Of a DNA stretch of 42,354 nt, positions 1-7,274 are shown piece by piece. The position numbers and the translations under genes are program-made. The notes under the pieces were generated by a model. That model was not told where the DNA came from and did not search any database. It saw only the letters and a program-made list of their open reading frames with translations. The stretch is taken from NCBI RefSeq assembly GCF_018129065.1, contig NZ_JAAEDM010000041.1:1-42354 (forward strand), written 5' to 3'. Position 1 is the stretch's first letter; every line of letters begins with the position of its first letter. The stretch comes from Neoroseomonas soli (GTDB taxonomy: Bacteria; Pseudomonadota; Alphaproteobacteria; Acetobacterales; Acetobacteraceae).

Positions 1-345
1 TTCCTCGATGCGCTCTACCGCCCGGCGCCGCAGTTCCGCGCCGCCCCGCCCGACGCCATCGCCTGCCGCTGCGAGGAGGCGACCGGCGCCGCCGTGCGCG
101 AGGCCGCCCGCATGGGCGCGACCGGGCCGAACCAGCTCAAGGCCTTCCTCCGCTGCGGCATGGGGCCGTGCCAGGGGCGGATGTGCGGGCCGACCATCAC
201 CGAGACCATCGCGCAGGAGCGCGGCGTGCATCCGCGCGAGGTGGGCTACATGCGCCTCCGCACGCCGGCCAAACCGATCACGCTCGGCGAGTTCGCCGCG
301 CTGCGGAAGACCGAGGCGGACATGAAGGCCGTCGAACGGCGCTGA
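1..345 (+). CDS. FAD-dependent oxidoreductase, C-terminal part with BFD-like [2Fe-2S] domain (5' end outside window)
   Basis: The reading frame is open from the first base and ends with TGA at 343-345, so about 114 C-terminal residues are visible. They carry a cysteine pattern CxC (ACRCEE, residues 22 and 24) followed about 35 residues later by CGMGPCQGRMCG. This is the four-cysteine arrangement of bacterioferritin-associated-ferredoxin-like [2Fe-2S] domains at the end of NAD(P)/FAD oxidoreductases of the opine oxidase / HcnB type. The flavin domain itself would lie upstream of the window. The substrate cannot be told from this part. The next gene encodes a solute-binding protein 71 bp downstream on the same strand, so uptake and oxidation of an organic acid or amine is a possible joint role (inference). 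Confidence 0.8.
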   Translation, partial: FLDALYRPAPQFRAAPPDAIACRCEEATGAAVREAARMGATGPNQLKAFLRCGMGPCQGRMCGPTITETIAQERGVHPREVGYMRLRTPAKPITLGEFAALRKTEADMKAVERR

Positions 346-416
346 CCCCGGGGCAACCGGGCGGAAGGGATCGCGGCCAAGTCACGGGCGCTGCACGGAC
401 AAGGAGAGAACGCAGG

Positions 417-1403
417 ATGAACCGCATCACGAAGGGGGCGCTCGCCGCCGTCATGGCCCTGGCCGCCGGCATCGGCGCGGCGCCCGGTGCCGCTGCGCAG
501 GGCGCCTGGCCGGACCGGCCGATCCGCATGATCGTGCCTTTCCCGCCGGGCGGCGGCACGGACACCTTGGCGCGCATCGTGGCCGCGCATCTGCAGACGG
601 TGCTCGGGCAACCCGTGGCGGTGGAGAACCGCAGCGGCGGGTCGGGCGTGATCGGCACCGAGGTCGTCGCGCGCGCGGCGCCCGATGGCTACACGCTGGG
701 GATGACCGCGAGCGGGCCGATGACGATCCTGCCGCAGATGATGGCGAGCCCGCCCTATCATCCCGTGCGCTCCTTCGCGCATGTGGCGCTGCCCTATGTC
801 ACGCCGCTCTTCATGGTGGTGCCGCCCGCCTCGCAGGCGCGCAGCCTGCAGGATTTCGTCACCTGGGCGCGGCAGAACCGGGGAGGGGTGAACTACTGCT
901 CGATCGGTGTCGCCTCGCCGTCGCATCTTTCGGCGGAAATCTTCCTGCGCGCCTTCAACATCGAGATGGAGCACATCCCCCATCGCGGCAGCGCGCCGGC
1001 GCTGACCGACACCATCGCGGGGAACTGCCATGTGCTGTTTGACAGCAGCACCTCTTCCTCGCCCCTGGTCCGTCAGGGCGCGCTGCGGGCGCTCGGCGTG
1101 AGTTCGGCGCAGCGGCTGCCGAGCTTCCCGGATGTGGCGACCATCGCCGAGCAGGGGGCCGCGGGCTATGAGACGAGCACCTGGTCCGCCGTCATCGCGC
1201 CGGTCGGCACGCCGGGGCCGGTCGTCGAACGGCTGAACGCGGAGATCCGGCGCCTCGCCGCCACGCCGGCCGAGCGGGAACGCGTCAGCGGCCAGGGCGG
1301 CCTGGCGCTGGACCTGACGCCCGCGCAGTTCACAGCCTTCCTCGATCGCGAGATCGAGGCCTGGGGCCGGGTGATCCGTGCCGGCAACATCCGCATCGAT
1401 TGA
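417..1403 (+). CDS. Tripartite tricarboxylate transporter substrate-binding protein (Bug/TctC family)
   Basis: A 328-residue periplasmic binding protein. The start ATG at 417 follows an AAGGAGA ribosome site and gives a clean Sec signal peptide (MNRITKGALAAVMALAAG ending in AAAQG). The mature part opens with WPDRPIRMIVPFPPGGGTD, the hallmark of Bug-family proteins. It continues with typical family elements: a VENRSGGSG turn, PDGYTLGM, and a C-terminal region ending in a helix with EIEAWGRVIRAG. The length is standard for the family. Bug proteins bind carboxylates or related small anions and usually deliver them to TctAB membrane partners. No TctAB is visible here, which is common for the many orphan Bug proteins. 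The ligand is unknown. An upstream open extension in the same frame exists but has no signal peptide logic and is not part of the gene. Confidence 0.9.
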   Translation: MNRITKGALAAVMALAAGIGAAPGAAAQGAWPDRPIRMIVPFPPGGGTDTLARIVAAHLQTVLGQPVAVENRSGGSGVIGTEVVARAAPDGYTLGMTASGPMTILPQMMASPPYHPVRSFAHVALPYVTPLFMVVPPASQARSLQDFVTWARQNRGGVNYCSIGVASPSHLSAEIFLRAFNIEMEHIPHRGSAPALTDTIAGNCHVLFDSSTSSSPLVRQGALRALGVSSAQRLPSFPDVATIAEQGAAGYETSTWSAVIAPVGTPGPVVERLNAEIRRLAATPAERERVSGQGGLALDLTPAQFTAFLDREIEAWGRVIRAGNIRID

Positions 1404-1409
1404 CGCTTT

Positions 1410-1445
1410 CCGCGCCGAAGGAGTGAGCCGCTTCCTTCGGCGCGG
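1410..1445 (+). terminator. Strong hairpin after the Bug-family gene
   Basis: A perfect 13-bp inverted repeat lies 6 bp after the stop codon: CCGCGCCGAAGGA at 1410-1422 and its complement at 1433-1445, with a 10-nt loop. There is no T-run after it, so it is an intrinsic-like terminator of the kind common in high-GC genomes. It may serve both this gene and the leftward DUF2177 operon ending at 1529. Confidence 0.65.
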
Positions 1446-1528
1446 CGGAAGTGACGGTGGCGGGCCAAGGCCTCGTCGCGTTCTTCGATCGGCATAGCGG
1501 GCCGACCATCATCAGCGGCGCTAATCCT

Positions 1529-1930
1529 TCAGCCGTCGCCGCGCATGCGCCCAATTGCAAAGCCCACAGCCGCGACCGTTGCCGTCAGCATCGTGCCCCA
1601 GGCGAGGTCGACGAGCGTCACCATGACCGGCCAGTCCCGCAGCGTCGCCTGGTTGGTGAGGTCGTAGGTGCCGTAGGCACACAGCCCGAACACCGCGCCG
1701 CGCCATAGAGCGCCCTGCCAGCACCGCGCAGGCCATTGTGCCAGTACCAGGATGCCGAGCAGGTAGAGCAGGTAGAAGGCGATGGCCGGCGCCAGCAGGA
1801 ACCCGTCCTCGCGCATCAGGTGGCCGATCCGAGGCCGGTAGAGCGCCTCGGCCGTCAGCGTCAGCCAGACGGCGTCGATCGCCAGCATGACCAGGCCGCT
1901 CAGCAGGTAGGTGCGCAGCAGCCGCGGCAT
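1529..1930 (-). CDS. DUF2177 family membrane protein
   Basis: A 133-residue protein with about four membrane segments: a start segment LLSGLVMLAIDAVWLTLTA, then FLLAPAIAFYLLYLLGILVLA, a third around GAVFGLCAYGTYDLTNQATL, and a last around VTLVDLAWGTMLTATVAAVG. The charged/aromatic sequence TYDLTNQATL is a family hallmark of DUF2177. It is the last gene of the five-gene leftward arm and its start codon touches the stop of the DUF6134 gene (base 1930 is shared). The molecular function of DUF2177 is not known. Members are repeatedly found beside CFA-like methyltransferases and ChrR-type regulators, so a role in membrane lipid modification is likely but inferred. Confidence 0.85.
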   Translation of the reverse strand: MPRLLRTYLLSGLVMLAIDAVWLTLTAEALYRPRIGHLMREDGFLLAPAIAFYLLYLLGILVLAQWPARCWQGALWRGAVFGLCAYGTYDLTNQATLRDWPVMVTLVDLAWGTMLTATVAAVGFAIGRMRGDG

Positions 1931-2571
1931 CAGGCGACCTCGTAGTGGATGGCCGAGCCGTCGCTGCCGCGGAAGCGCAGCCCGAGCCAGGCGCGGGAAG
2001 CATCGTACCAGGTCTCGAGGTCGACAGCGCCGCTTAGCACGAAGCGATCGCCGAGCCGCTGCGGCGCCCAGGGCAGCGGCTCGGGGCCCTCGCGACGCAC
2101 GGCGGGGCGCAGCACCTCGCCGGTCTGCGTGTTGATGAAGGGGCCGTCGAGCATCTGTCGGTTCCAGTGCGTCGCGGGCAAGGCGCCGGGCGGTGCGACG
2201 TAGCGCCCGGCGCGGCTGCTATCGACCGCCAGAGCATCGCCCTGGCGCCGCATCGTGATGGTGCTGCGGCTGCCGTCGTCGTTGGTTTCGGCCTCGAAGG
2301 AGACGACGCTGCCATCGTCCCACCGTTCGACCGCGCGATGGCGGTAGCGGTAGAGCGTGATCGGCCCGAAGCCGACAGCGAGATCGACAGAGATGCGCAC
2401 CGTCAGGCGCGACCCGTCGGGCTCGAAGGTGAGGACATGCTGGCCGATGCCGCTGCCGTTGCGCACGACGCGGAAGCCGAGCCGGCGGGCGGGCGGGAAA
2501 GGCAGTGCCGCGAGGGCGCCGGACGCGGGCAGCGCCGCCATGCCCGCGAGCAGGAGCCGCCGGCCGATCAT
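1930..2571 (-). CDS. DUF6134-like exported protein
   Basis: A 213-residue protein beginning with a secretion signal (MIGRRLLLAGMAALPASGALA). The ATG at 2571 overlaps the stop of the methyltransferase gene as ATGA, which fixes the start. The mature part reads as a beta-rich domain with alternating strands, for example RLGFRVVRNGSGIGQHVLTF and WDDGSVVSFEAETNDDGS, and ends with a beta pair RGSDGSAIHYEVA. This architecture resembles the DUF6134 (DUF3108-like) group of periplasmic proteins. No catalytic motif is visible. By position it is the fourth gene of the leftward lipid arm. It could be a periplasmic or outer-membrane lipid-binding partner; that is inference. The longer upstream frame runs through the methyltransferase gene and is not used. 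Confidence 0.75.
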   Translation of the reverse strand: MIGRRLLLAGMAALPASGALAALPFPPARRLGFRVVRNGSGIGQHVLTFEPDGSRLTVRISVDLAVGFGPITLYRYRHRAVERWDDGSVVSFEAETNDDGSRSTITMRRQGDALAVDSSRAGRYVAPPGALPATHWNRQMLDGPFINTQTGEVLRPAVRREGPEPLPWAPQRLGDRFVLSGAVDLETWYDASRAWLGLRFRGSDGSAIHYEVA

Positions 2572-3803
2572 CGCCCGTCCTCCTCTCGCCGCAACCGGTA
2601 GAAGCCGACATCGATGGCGCCGGCGCGAAAGCCGCCCTCGCAATAGGCGAGGTAGTAGCGCCATAGGCGCTGGAACCGCTCGTCAAGGCCGCAGCGTGCC
2701 ACCTCGGGCAGCGCCTGGACGAAGCGGCGGTGCCAGTCGGCGAGCGTGCGCGCGTAGCTCGCGCCGAAGGTCTCCTCGTGGTCGAGCCGAAGGCCGGCGG
2801 AGGCCGCCATTTCCCGCACGATGCGCGGCGTCGGCAGCATGCCGCCGGGGAAGATGTGGCGCTGGATGAAGTCCGCGCCCCGGCGATAGGCGGCGTACCG
2901 CTCCTCGGCGATGGTGATGACCTGCAGCACGGCGACGCCGCCGGGCGCGAGACGTTCGCGCAGGGTGCGAAAATAGGTCGGCCAATAGGCCTCGCCCACC
3001 GCTTCCAACATCTCGATGGAGACGATGCGGTCGAAGGTCCCGGCGACGTCGCGGTAGTCCTGCAAGCGGAGTTCCGCGCACGATGCGAGGCCCGCCTGCG
3101 CCATCCGGTCCTGCGCCCAGGCGAGTTGCGAGGGCGAGAGCGTGATGCCGGTCAGCCGCCCGTCATGCGCGGCGAGGATGCGCTGGGCGAGCCCACCCCA
3201 GCCGATGCCGATCTCGAGCACGCTCTCGCCCCCACGCAGGTCGAGCAATTCGATCGCGCGGTCCTGCTTGGCGGCCTGGGCTTCGTCGAGCGTCACGCCG
3301 GCCGTCCGGTAGATGCCGGAGGAGTAGGACATGCCCGGATCGAGCCAGGCGCCGAAGAAGTCGTTGCCCAGGTCGTAATGCGCCACGATGTTGCGCGAGC
3401 TTCCGTACCGCGTGTTGGCGCGGCGCAGATGCGCGATGCGGTTGGCGATGCGCGACAGCATCGTGCCACCGATCCGGCGGTCGAGGGCCGGGCCGTTCAC
3501 GGCGGCGAGCTCGATCACCGAGGCCAGGTCGGGGCTCGACCAGTCGCCGTCGCCATAGGCCTCGGCGAAAGCGATGTCGCCGCCGAAGGCGAGCCGCCGC
3601 AGCGCGCGCCAGCGGTGCAGCACGATGCTCGCCTCCGGGCCAGGCAGCGGAGCGCGATGAAGCACATGCAGCCCGTCCGGCGTCGTCACATCGAGGCCGC
3701 CGCGCGTGAGGCCAGCCATGACGCGCCGGAGCGGCGCTGCGCGCAGTCCGGCGAGGCTCGCGATGGGCAGTGCGGTGCGCGGGAGGCGCAAGGCCTGACT
3801 CAT
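2568..3803 (-). CDS. Cyclopropane-fatty-acyl-phospholipid synthase family methyltransferase (leftward arm)
   Basis: A 411-residue SAM-dependent methyltransferase of the CFA synthase (mycolic acid cyclopropane synthase) family. An N-terminal domain of about 130 residues, of the type that positions the phospholipid, is followed by NIVAHYDLGNDFFGAWLDPGMSYSS and the SAM motif VLEIGIGWGG (about 195-204). The acidic post-motif loop SIEMLEAVGEAYWPTYF, the sequence FIQRHIFPGGMLPTPR and the tail YCEGGFRAGAIDVGFY are all family hallmarks. It transfers a methyl or methylene group to the double bond of an unsaturated acyl chain in phospholipid. The start ATG at 3803 overlaps the DUF1365 stop by 4 bp. Homologues in ChrR/RpoE regulons take part in methylated or furan fatty acid formation, so the product may be a methylated rather than cyclopropane fatty acid (inference). 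Confidence 0.9.
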   Translation of the reverse strand: MSQALRLPRTALPIASLAGLRAAPLRRVMAGLTRGGLDVTTPDGLHVLHRAPLPGPEASIVLHRWRALRRLAFGGDIAFAEAYGDGDWSSPDLASVIELAAVNGPALDRRIGGTMLSRIANRIAHLRRANTRYGSSRNIVAHYDLGNDFFGAWLDPGMSYSSGIYRTAGVTLDEAQAAKQDRAIELLDLRGGESVLEIGIGWGGLAQRILAAHDGRLTGITLSPSQLAWAQDRMAQAGLASCAELRLQDYRDVAGTFDRIVSIEMLEAVGEAYWPTYFRTLRERLAPGGVAVLQVITIAEERYAAYRRGADFIQRHIFPGGMLPTPRIVREMAASAGLRLDHEETFGASYARTLADWHRRFVQALPEVARCGLDERFQRLWRYYLAYCEGGFRAGAIDVGFYRLRREEDGR

Positions 3804-4582
3804 GTGCCGTGTCCCTGGCTGGAAATGGTTACCGCCTCGGCCGGCGGTGCTGGCCGCGGGCGCAGGCACAGGCCCTTCCGCCACAGCTTCAGCGCTTCCC
3901 AGTGGATGCCGCCGAGCACGCGGCCGGCGAGCAGCGGATGGGCGAGGAAGGCGGCGATCAGCCACGCATCGGTCAGCGGCCGGCGACGCCCCGTGAAGGC
4001 GGCAAAGAGCAGCGGGCCCGCAGCGTCATGTGCATCGACGCCGAGGGTGAGCGATTCCTCCGGCAGCGTGACGCGGAAAGCGTAGGTCAGGCCCATGTCC
4101 ATGAAGGGCGAGACATAGAAGCGCTTCTCGCAGCGCTGCCGCAGCACGCCGCGCACCTCGCCGGTTACGGGAATCAGATAGGAATGGCGTTGCCCGAAGG
4201 TGTTGTTCACTTCGTAGAGCATCGCCTGCAGCGCGCCGTCGGCGCGGTGACAGAAGTAGACGGTGAGCGGGTTGAACACCATGCCGAGCACGCGCGGCAT
4301 GCACAGAACGCGGATGCGCCCGCTGGCGGGATCGAGGCCGGCGCGGCGCAACAGGGCCTCGACCTGGCCGCGCAGCGGCGCGCCGCTGCCATCGCCATGG
4401 TCGGCGTCGCGGAAGGAGAACAGAGCCCGCCTGTTGTGCCCGAACAGCGCCAGCCGGCGGCCAAGCTCCGGCAGTTCGTCGAGGTCGAGCAGCATGTTCA
4501 GCATGCGGTAGCGGAGCCGGTGCCGCACCGGCCGCACGCGCGCATGCACCACCGCGCCGAGGTAGAGCGCCGATTCCGTCAT
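3800..4582 (-). CDS. DUF1365 domain-containing protein
   Basis: A 260-residue protein with the full set of DUF1365 hallmarks. These are an N-terminal ALYLGAVVHARVRPVRHRL, FRDADHGDG, RVLCMPRVLGMVFNPLTVYFC, VNNTFGQRHSYL, KRFYVSPFMDMGLTYAFR, and a C-terminal hydrophobic helix region followed by WEALKLWRKGL. The ATG at 4582 overlaps the FAD oxidoreductase stop as ATGA, which sets the start. DUF1365 proteins always travel with an FAD amine-oxidase-like enzyme and a CFA-like methyltransferase, exactly as here. The family is implicated by genetics in the fatty-acid modification pathway controlled by RpoE/ChrR in Rhodobacter, but its chemistry is not firmly known to me. It is likely membrane-associated. 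Confidence 0.9.
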   Translation of the reverse strand: MTESALYLGAVVHARVRPVRHRLRYRMLNMLLDLDELPELGRRLALFGHNRRALFSFRDADHGDGSGAPLRGQVEALLRRAGLDPASGRIRVLCMPRVLGMVFNPLTVYFCHRADGALQAMLYEVNNTFGQRHSYLIPVTGEVRGVLRQRCEKRFYVSPFMDMGLTYAFRVTLPEESLTLGVDAHDAAGPLLFAAFTGRRRPLTDAWLIAAFLAHPLLAGRVLGGIHWEALKLWRKGLCLRPRPAPPAEAVTISSQGHGT

Positions 4583-5898
4583 GCCGGGAGCGCCGCCGCC
4601 ACTGGCGCTGCATGGATCCGGGACGTGCCGGGCGGCACCTGCCAGGGGCGCCGCACACCGCCGAGCTGCTCGGCGACGGCGAGGCCGGCCTGCAACCCGT
4701 CCTCGTGGAAGCCGGCGCCGAACCAAGCGCCGCAATACCAGGTGCGTCGCGTGCCCTGCAGCGTCCACAATGCGCGCTGCGCGCGGATCGCCGTGGCGTC
4801 GAACTGGGGATGGGCGAAGGATTCCTCGTGCAGGATATGCGTGGGCTCCTGCGTCGGGTTGAGGGTGACGAAATGCGGCCCGGCCCGTTCCGGCAGCGAT
4901 TGCAGCCTGTCCATCCAATAGGTGACGCAGAGCGCGCCGTCGGCGCGGCCGATGTAGTTCCAACTCGCCCAGGCCGCACGCCGCCGCGGCATGAAGCGCG
5001 GGTCGCTGTGCAGCACCACGCGGTTCTGCGCCGTGCGCATGGCGCCGAGCAGCGCGCGCTCGCTATCGGATGGGTCCTCCAGCATCGCCAGCGCCTGCGG
5101 GGCGTGGGTGGCGACCACCACCTCGTCGTAACGCTCCGCGCTGCCCCGGGTGTCGCGCAGCAGGACGAAATCGTCCTCCCGCCGGATCGCCGCGACGCCG
5201 CAACCGAGGCGCACGGCATGGGCGAAAGGCTCGGAGATGCGGTTCACATAGGCGCGGCTGCCGCCCGCCACCGTGCGCCAGATCGGGCGATCGCGGAGCT
5301 TCAGCAGCCCGTGGTTCTCGCAGAAGCGGATGAAGGCGGTGGCGGGATAGGCGCCGACCTCGGCCGCCGGCGTGGACCAGATCGCCGCGGCCATCGGCAG
5401 CAGGTGGTCCTGCACGAAGCCCGGCCCATAGCCTTCCCCCTCCAGATAGGCATCGAGGCTGACGAGGTCGCGCTCCAGCGCCGCCGCATCGCGCGGCGCC
5501 TGGCGATAGAAGCGAAACAGATCCCGCATCATGGACCAGAAGCGCGGGCGCAGGACGTTGCCCGGCTGCGCCAGCAGCCCGCGCAGGTCGGTTCCGGCAT
5601 ATTCCAGTCGCCCGTCGTCGATGGAGACGGCGAAGGACATGTCGGAGGCCCGCGTCTCAACGCCGAGATGTCGGAGCAGCGCGACCAGATTGGGATAGGT
5701 GGCCTCGTTGTAGACGATGAAACCCATGTCCACGGGAGTGCGGAAGATGCCGGCCTCCACCGTGCGGCTGTGGCCGCCGAGGCGGCTCGACCGCTCATAG
5801 ACCGTGACGTCGTGGGCACGGGAGAGCAGCCAGGCCGCCGAAAGCCCGGAGATCCCGGTGCCGATCACGGCGACCCGTTTGCGATGATGGCTCGTCAT
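4579..5898 (-). CDS. FAD-dependent oxidoreductase (amine-oxidase/desaturase fold) of the DUF1365-CFA cluster
   Basis: A 439-residue flavoprotein. The N-terminal Rossmann motif VIGTGISGLSAAWLL (about 11-25) is followed by VYERSSRLGGHSRTV, the second dinucleotide-binding signature of the flavin amine oxidase / phytoene desaturase superfamily. Further family features are DMGFIVYNEATYPNL, the loop VVVATHAPQALAML and a C-terminal TWYCGAWFGAGFHEDG that closes the FAD site. It is the first gene of the leftward operon, and its start lies 39 bp from the -10 element of the predicted ECF promoter. Homologues in this gene order act on unsaturated or methylated fatty acyl chains in membrane lipids in the RpoE/ChrR stress response. 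The precise reaction here (desaturation or oxygen insertion) is inferred, not shown. Confidence 0.9.
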   Translation of the reverse strand: MTSHHRKRVAVIGTGISGLSAAWLLSRAHDVTVYERSSRLGGHSRTVEAGIFRTPVDMGFIVYNEATYPNLVALLRHLGVETRASDMSFAVSIDDGRLEYAGTDLRGLLAQPGNVLRPRFWSMMRDLFRFYRQAPRDAAALERDLVSLDAYLEGEGYGPGFVQDHLLPMAAAIWSTPAAEVGAYPATAFIRFCENHGLLKLRDRPIWRTVAGGSRAYVNRISEPFAHAVRLGCGVAAIRREDDFVLLRDTRGSAERYDEVVVATHAPQALAMLEDPSDSERALLGAMRTAQNRVVLHSDPRFMPRRRAAWASWNYIGRADGALCVTYWMDRLQSLPERAGPHFVTLNPTQEPTHILHEESFAHPQFDATAIRAQRALWTLQGTRRTWYCGAWFGAGFHEDGLQAGLAVAEQLGGVRRPWQVPPGTSRIHAAPVAAALPA

Positions 5899-5936
5899 TG
5901 AAAGTCCCGGTTCCCGCGCCTCTGGAATTCGTGCTG

Positions 5937-5964
5937 GAAACGAAGGCGGCGCCCGGCTGGATCA
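5937..5964 (-). promoter_or_regulatory. Predicted ECF (RpoE/ChrR-type) promoter for the leftward arm
   Basis: Read leftward, TGATCC (5964-5959) is followed after exactly 16 nt by CGTTTC (5942-5937). The same -35 hexamer, spacing and CGTT core occur on the opposite strand 15 bp away. This fits my recollection of the ECF11 promoter class, which this sigma factor belongs to by its ChrR partner. The start codon of the FAD oxidoreductase is 39 bp downstream. Confidence 0.6.
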
Positions 5965-5978
5965 CTCGCCGGCGGAAG

Positions 5979-6006
5979 TGATCCGATCCGCGCCACGGTT
6001 CGTTAT
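5979..6006 (+). promoter_or_regulatory. Predicted ECF (RpoE/ChrR-type) promoter for the sigma-factor operon
   Basis: TGATCC at 5979-5984, a 16-nt spacer and CGTTAT at 6001-6006 read toward the sigma gene, 80 bp ahead of its start. The arrangement implies autoregulation of the sigma/anti-sigma pair and co-induction of the genes behind them. The match to the leftward element (same hexamer, same spacer length, same CGTT) is the main support. Confidence 0.6.
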
Positions 6007-6085
6007 GGGGGTGATGTTTGACCTGCTCCTGGATCATGGCCGTCGGCCGCGCGGGGCCCGCCGCGTCACAGCACGCGAGGGGACC

Positions 6086-6643
6086 ATGACCGACGGCCCG
6101 CCACCCGTCGATGGCGGCGCGTTGCTCGCCGCGATTGCCACGCGCGGCGACCGCGAGGCCTTCGCGGCGCTGTTCGGCCATTTCGCGCCGCGCGTGAAAG
6201 GATACCTCCTGCGTCTCGGCCTTCCGAACGCGCAGGCCGAGGAACTCGCGCAGGAGACGATGCTGACCGTCTGGCGCCGGGCCGAGCAGTTCGACCCGGC
6301 GAGCGGCGCGGCCGCCGCATGGATCTTCACGATCGCGCGCAACCTTCGCATTGACGCGGTGCGCCGCGATCGCCTGGCCCCGCGGCTCGAATTGACGGCG
6401 GAGGAGCGCACGCCGCCACCCCCTGCCGACGCAGTGATCCAGTCTGCCCAACACACTGAGCGGGTGCGCGCGGCCCTGGCTCGCCTGCCGGCCGAGCAGG
6501 CGGAGGTGGTCCGCCTCTCCTTCTACGACGACCGTCCCCATGCGGAGATCGAGCGCGCGCTCGGCATCCCTCTCGGGACCGTGAAATCCCGCCTGCGCCT
6601 TGCCATGACGCGCCTGCGGACCCTGCTGGACGACATCCGATGA
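6086..6643 (+). CDS. rpoE: ECF sigma factor, ChrR-associated (RpoE-like)
   Basis: A 185-residue sigma-70 family factor with only regions 2 and 4. Region 2 spans about 20-95 with the -10-reading helices AEELAQETMLTVWRRAEQFD and AAWIFTIARNLRIDAVRR. Region 4 covers about 125-180 with LPAEQAEVVRLSFYDD, then the helix-turn-helix HAEIERALGIPLGTVKSRLRLAMTRL, which reads the -35 box. The ATG at 6086 follows GAGGGGA. Longer in-frame extensions to 5978 would overlap the promoter and are rejected. It is translationally coupled (ATGA) to the ChrR gene. In Rhodobacter, the equivalent factor drives the response to singlet oxygen, and related ones respond to organic peroxides or light. The same signal is inferred here. 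Confidence 0.92.
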   Translation: MTDGPPPVDGGALLAAIATRGDREAFAALFGHFAPRVKGYLLRLGLPNAQAEELAQETMLTVWRRAEQFDPASGAAAAWIFTIARNLRIDAVRRDRLAPRLELTAEERTPPPPADAVIQSAQHTERVRAALARLPAEQAEVVRLSFYDDRPHAEIERALGIPLGTVKSRLRLAMTRLRTLLDDIR

Positions 6644-7257
6644 ACCGCCGCCACCCGTCCGAGGCGACCCTGCTGGCCTATGTCGCCGGCACGCTGCCTG
6701 TGCCGCACAGCATCGTCATTCGAACGCATCTCGCAGTCTGCGGCGAATGCCGCGAGACGATCCGCCTCGCCACCGCCCTCGGCGGTGCGCTGCTCGAGCA
6801 TGCGCCACCTGCGGCCATGGCTGGCGACGCGCTGGAGCGGACCCTCGCGCACCTCGGCGAGCCCGAGCGCAGCCCCGCCCCCGCACGCATCCCCACCACG
6901 GTCCAGGACTTCGCTACCGGCCGCTGGTGGTGCCTCGGCCCCGGCATCCGCCTGATGCCGCTGATCCGGCGCGACCGGGACGATGCGCGGCTCGACCTGA
7001 TCCGCGTCGCGCCCGGCGTCGCCCTCCCTGGCCATGGGCACACGGGATCAGAAATCACCTGCGTGCTGCAGGGCGCCTTCGGCGACGAGACCGGCGAATA
7101 CCATGCCGGCGACGTGGCCGAGGGCGACGAGGATCTCGACCACCAGCCGGTGGCGCTCGACACCGGGCGCGAATGCATCTGCCTGATCGCGACCACGGGC
7201 CGGCTGCGCGGCCATTCCTGGCTGGCGCGGCTGGTGCAGCCCATGTTCGGCATCTGA
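6640..7257 (+). CDS. chrR: ChrR family anti-sigma factor (zinc anti-sigma domain plus cupin)
   Basis: A 205-residue protein. The N-terminal zinc-binding anti-sigma domain shows H5, H30, C34 and C37 (HPSEATLLAY, then HLAVCGEC), the zinc ligands of the well-studied Rhodobacter ChrR shifted by one residue. The C-terminal cupin holds H132, H134, E138 and H168 (HGHTGSE and DLDHQP), with the same mutual spacing as the metal ligands of the Rhodobacter cupin domain. Both metal sites therefore look intact, so the protein should hold the sigma factor inactive and release it on the inducing signal through the cupin. It overlaps the sigma gene by 4 bp, as expected for stoichiometric production. Confidence 0.93.
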   Translation: MNRRHPSEATLLAYVAGTLPVPHSIVIRTHLAVCGECRETIRLATALGGALLEHAPPAAMAGDALERTLAHLGEPERSPAPARIPTTVQDFATGRWWCLGPGIRLMPLIRRDRDDARLDLIRVAPGVALPGHGHTGSEITCVLQGAFGDETGEYHAGDVAEGDEDLDHQPVALDTGRECICLIATTGRLRGHSWLARLVQPMFGI

Positions 7258-7274
7258 GAGTGGAGCGCCGGCCG

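Noticed and set aside
1521-2003. Long open frames antisense or shifted to the DUF2177 and DUF6134 genes
   Set aside because: Arg/Ala/Pro-rich shadow translations typical of high-GC DNA, no start signals or family features.
5070-5901. Long + strand frames over the FAD oxidoreductase
   Set aside because: Antisense to a gene with clear FAD motifs; no ribosome site or family features.
6028-6036. A third TGATCC on the - strand (6036-6031)
   Set aside because: 16 nt further the sequence is TCACCC, without the CGTT core seen in the two accepted promoters, and it would be separated from the leftward genes by the other elements.
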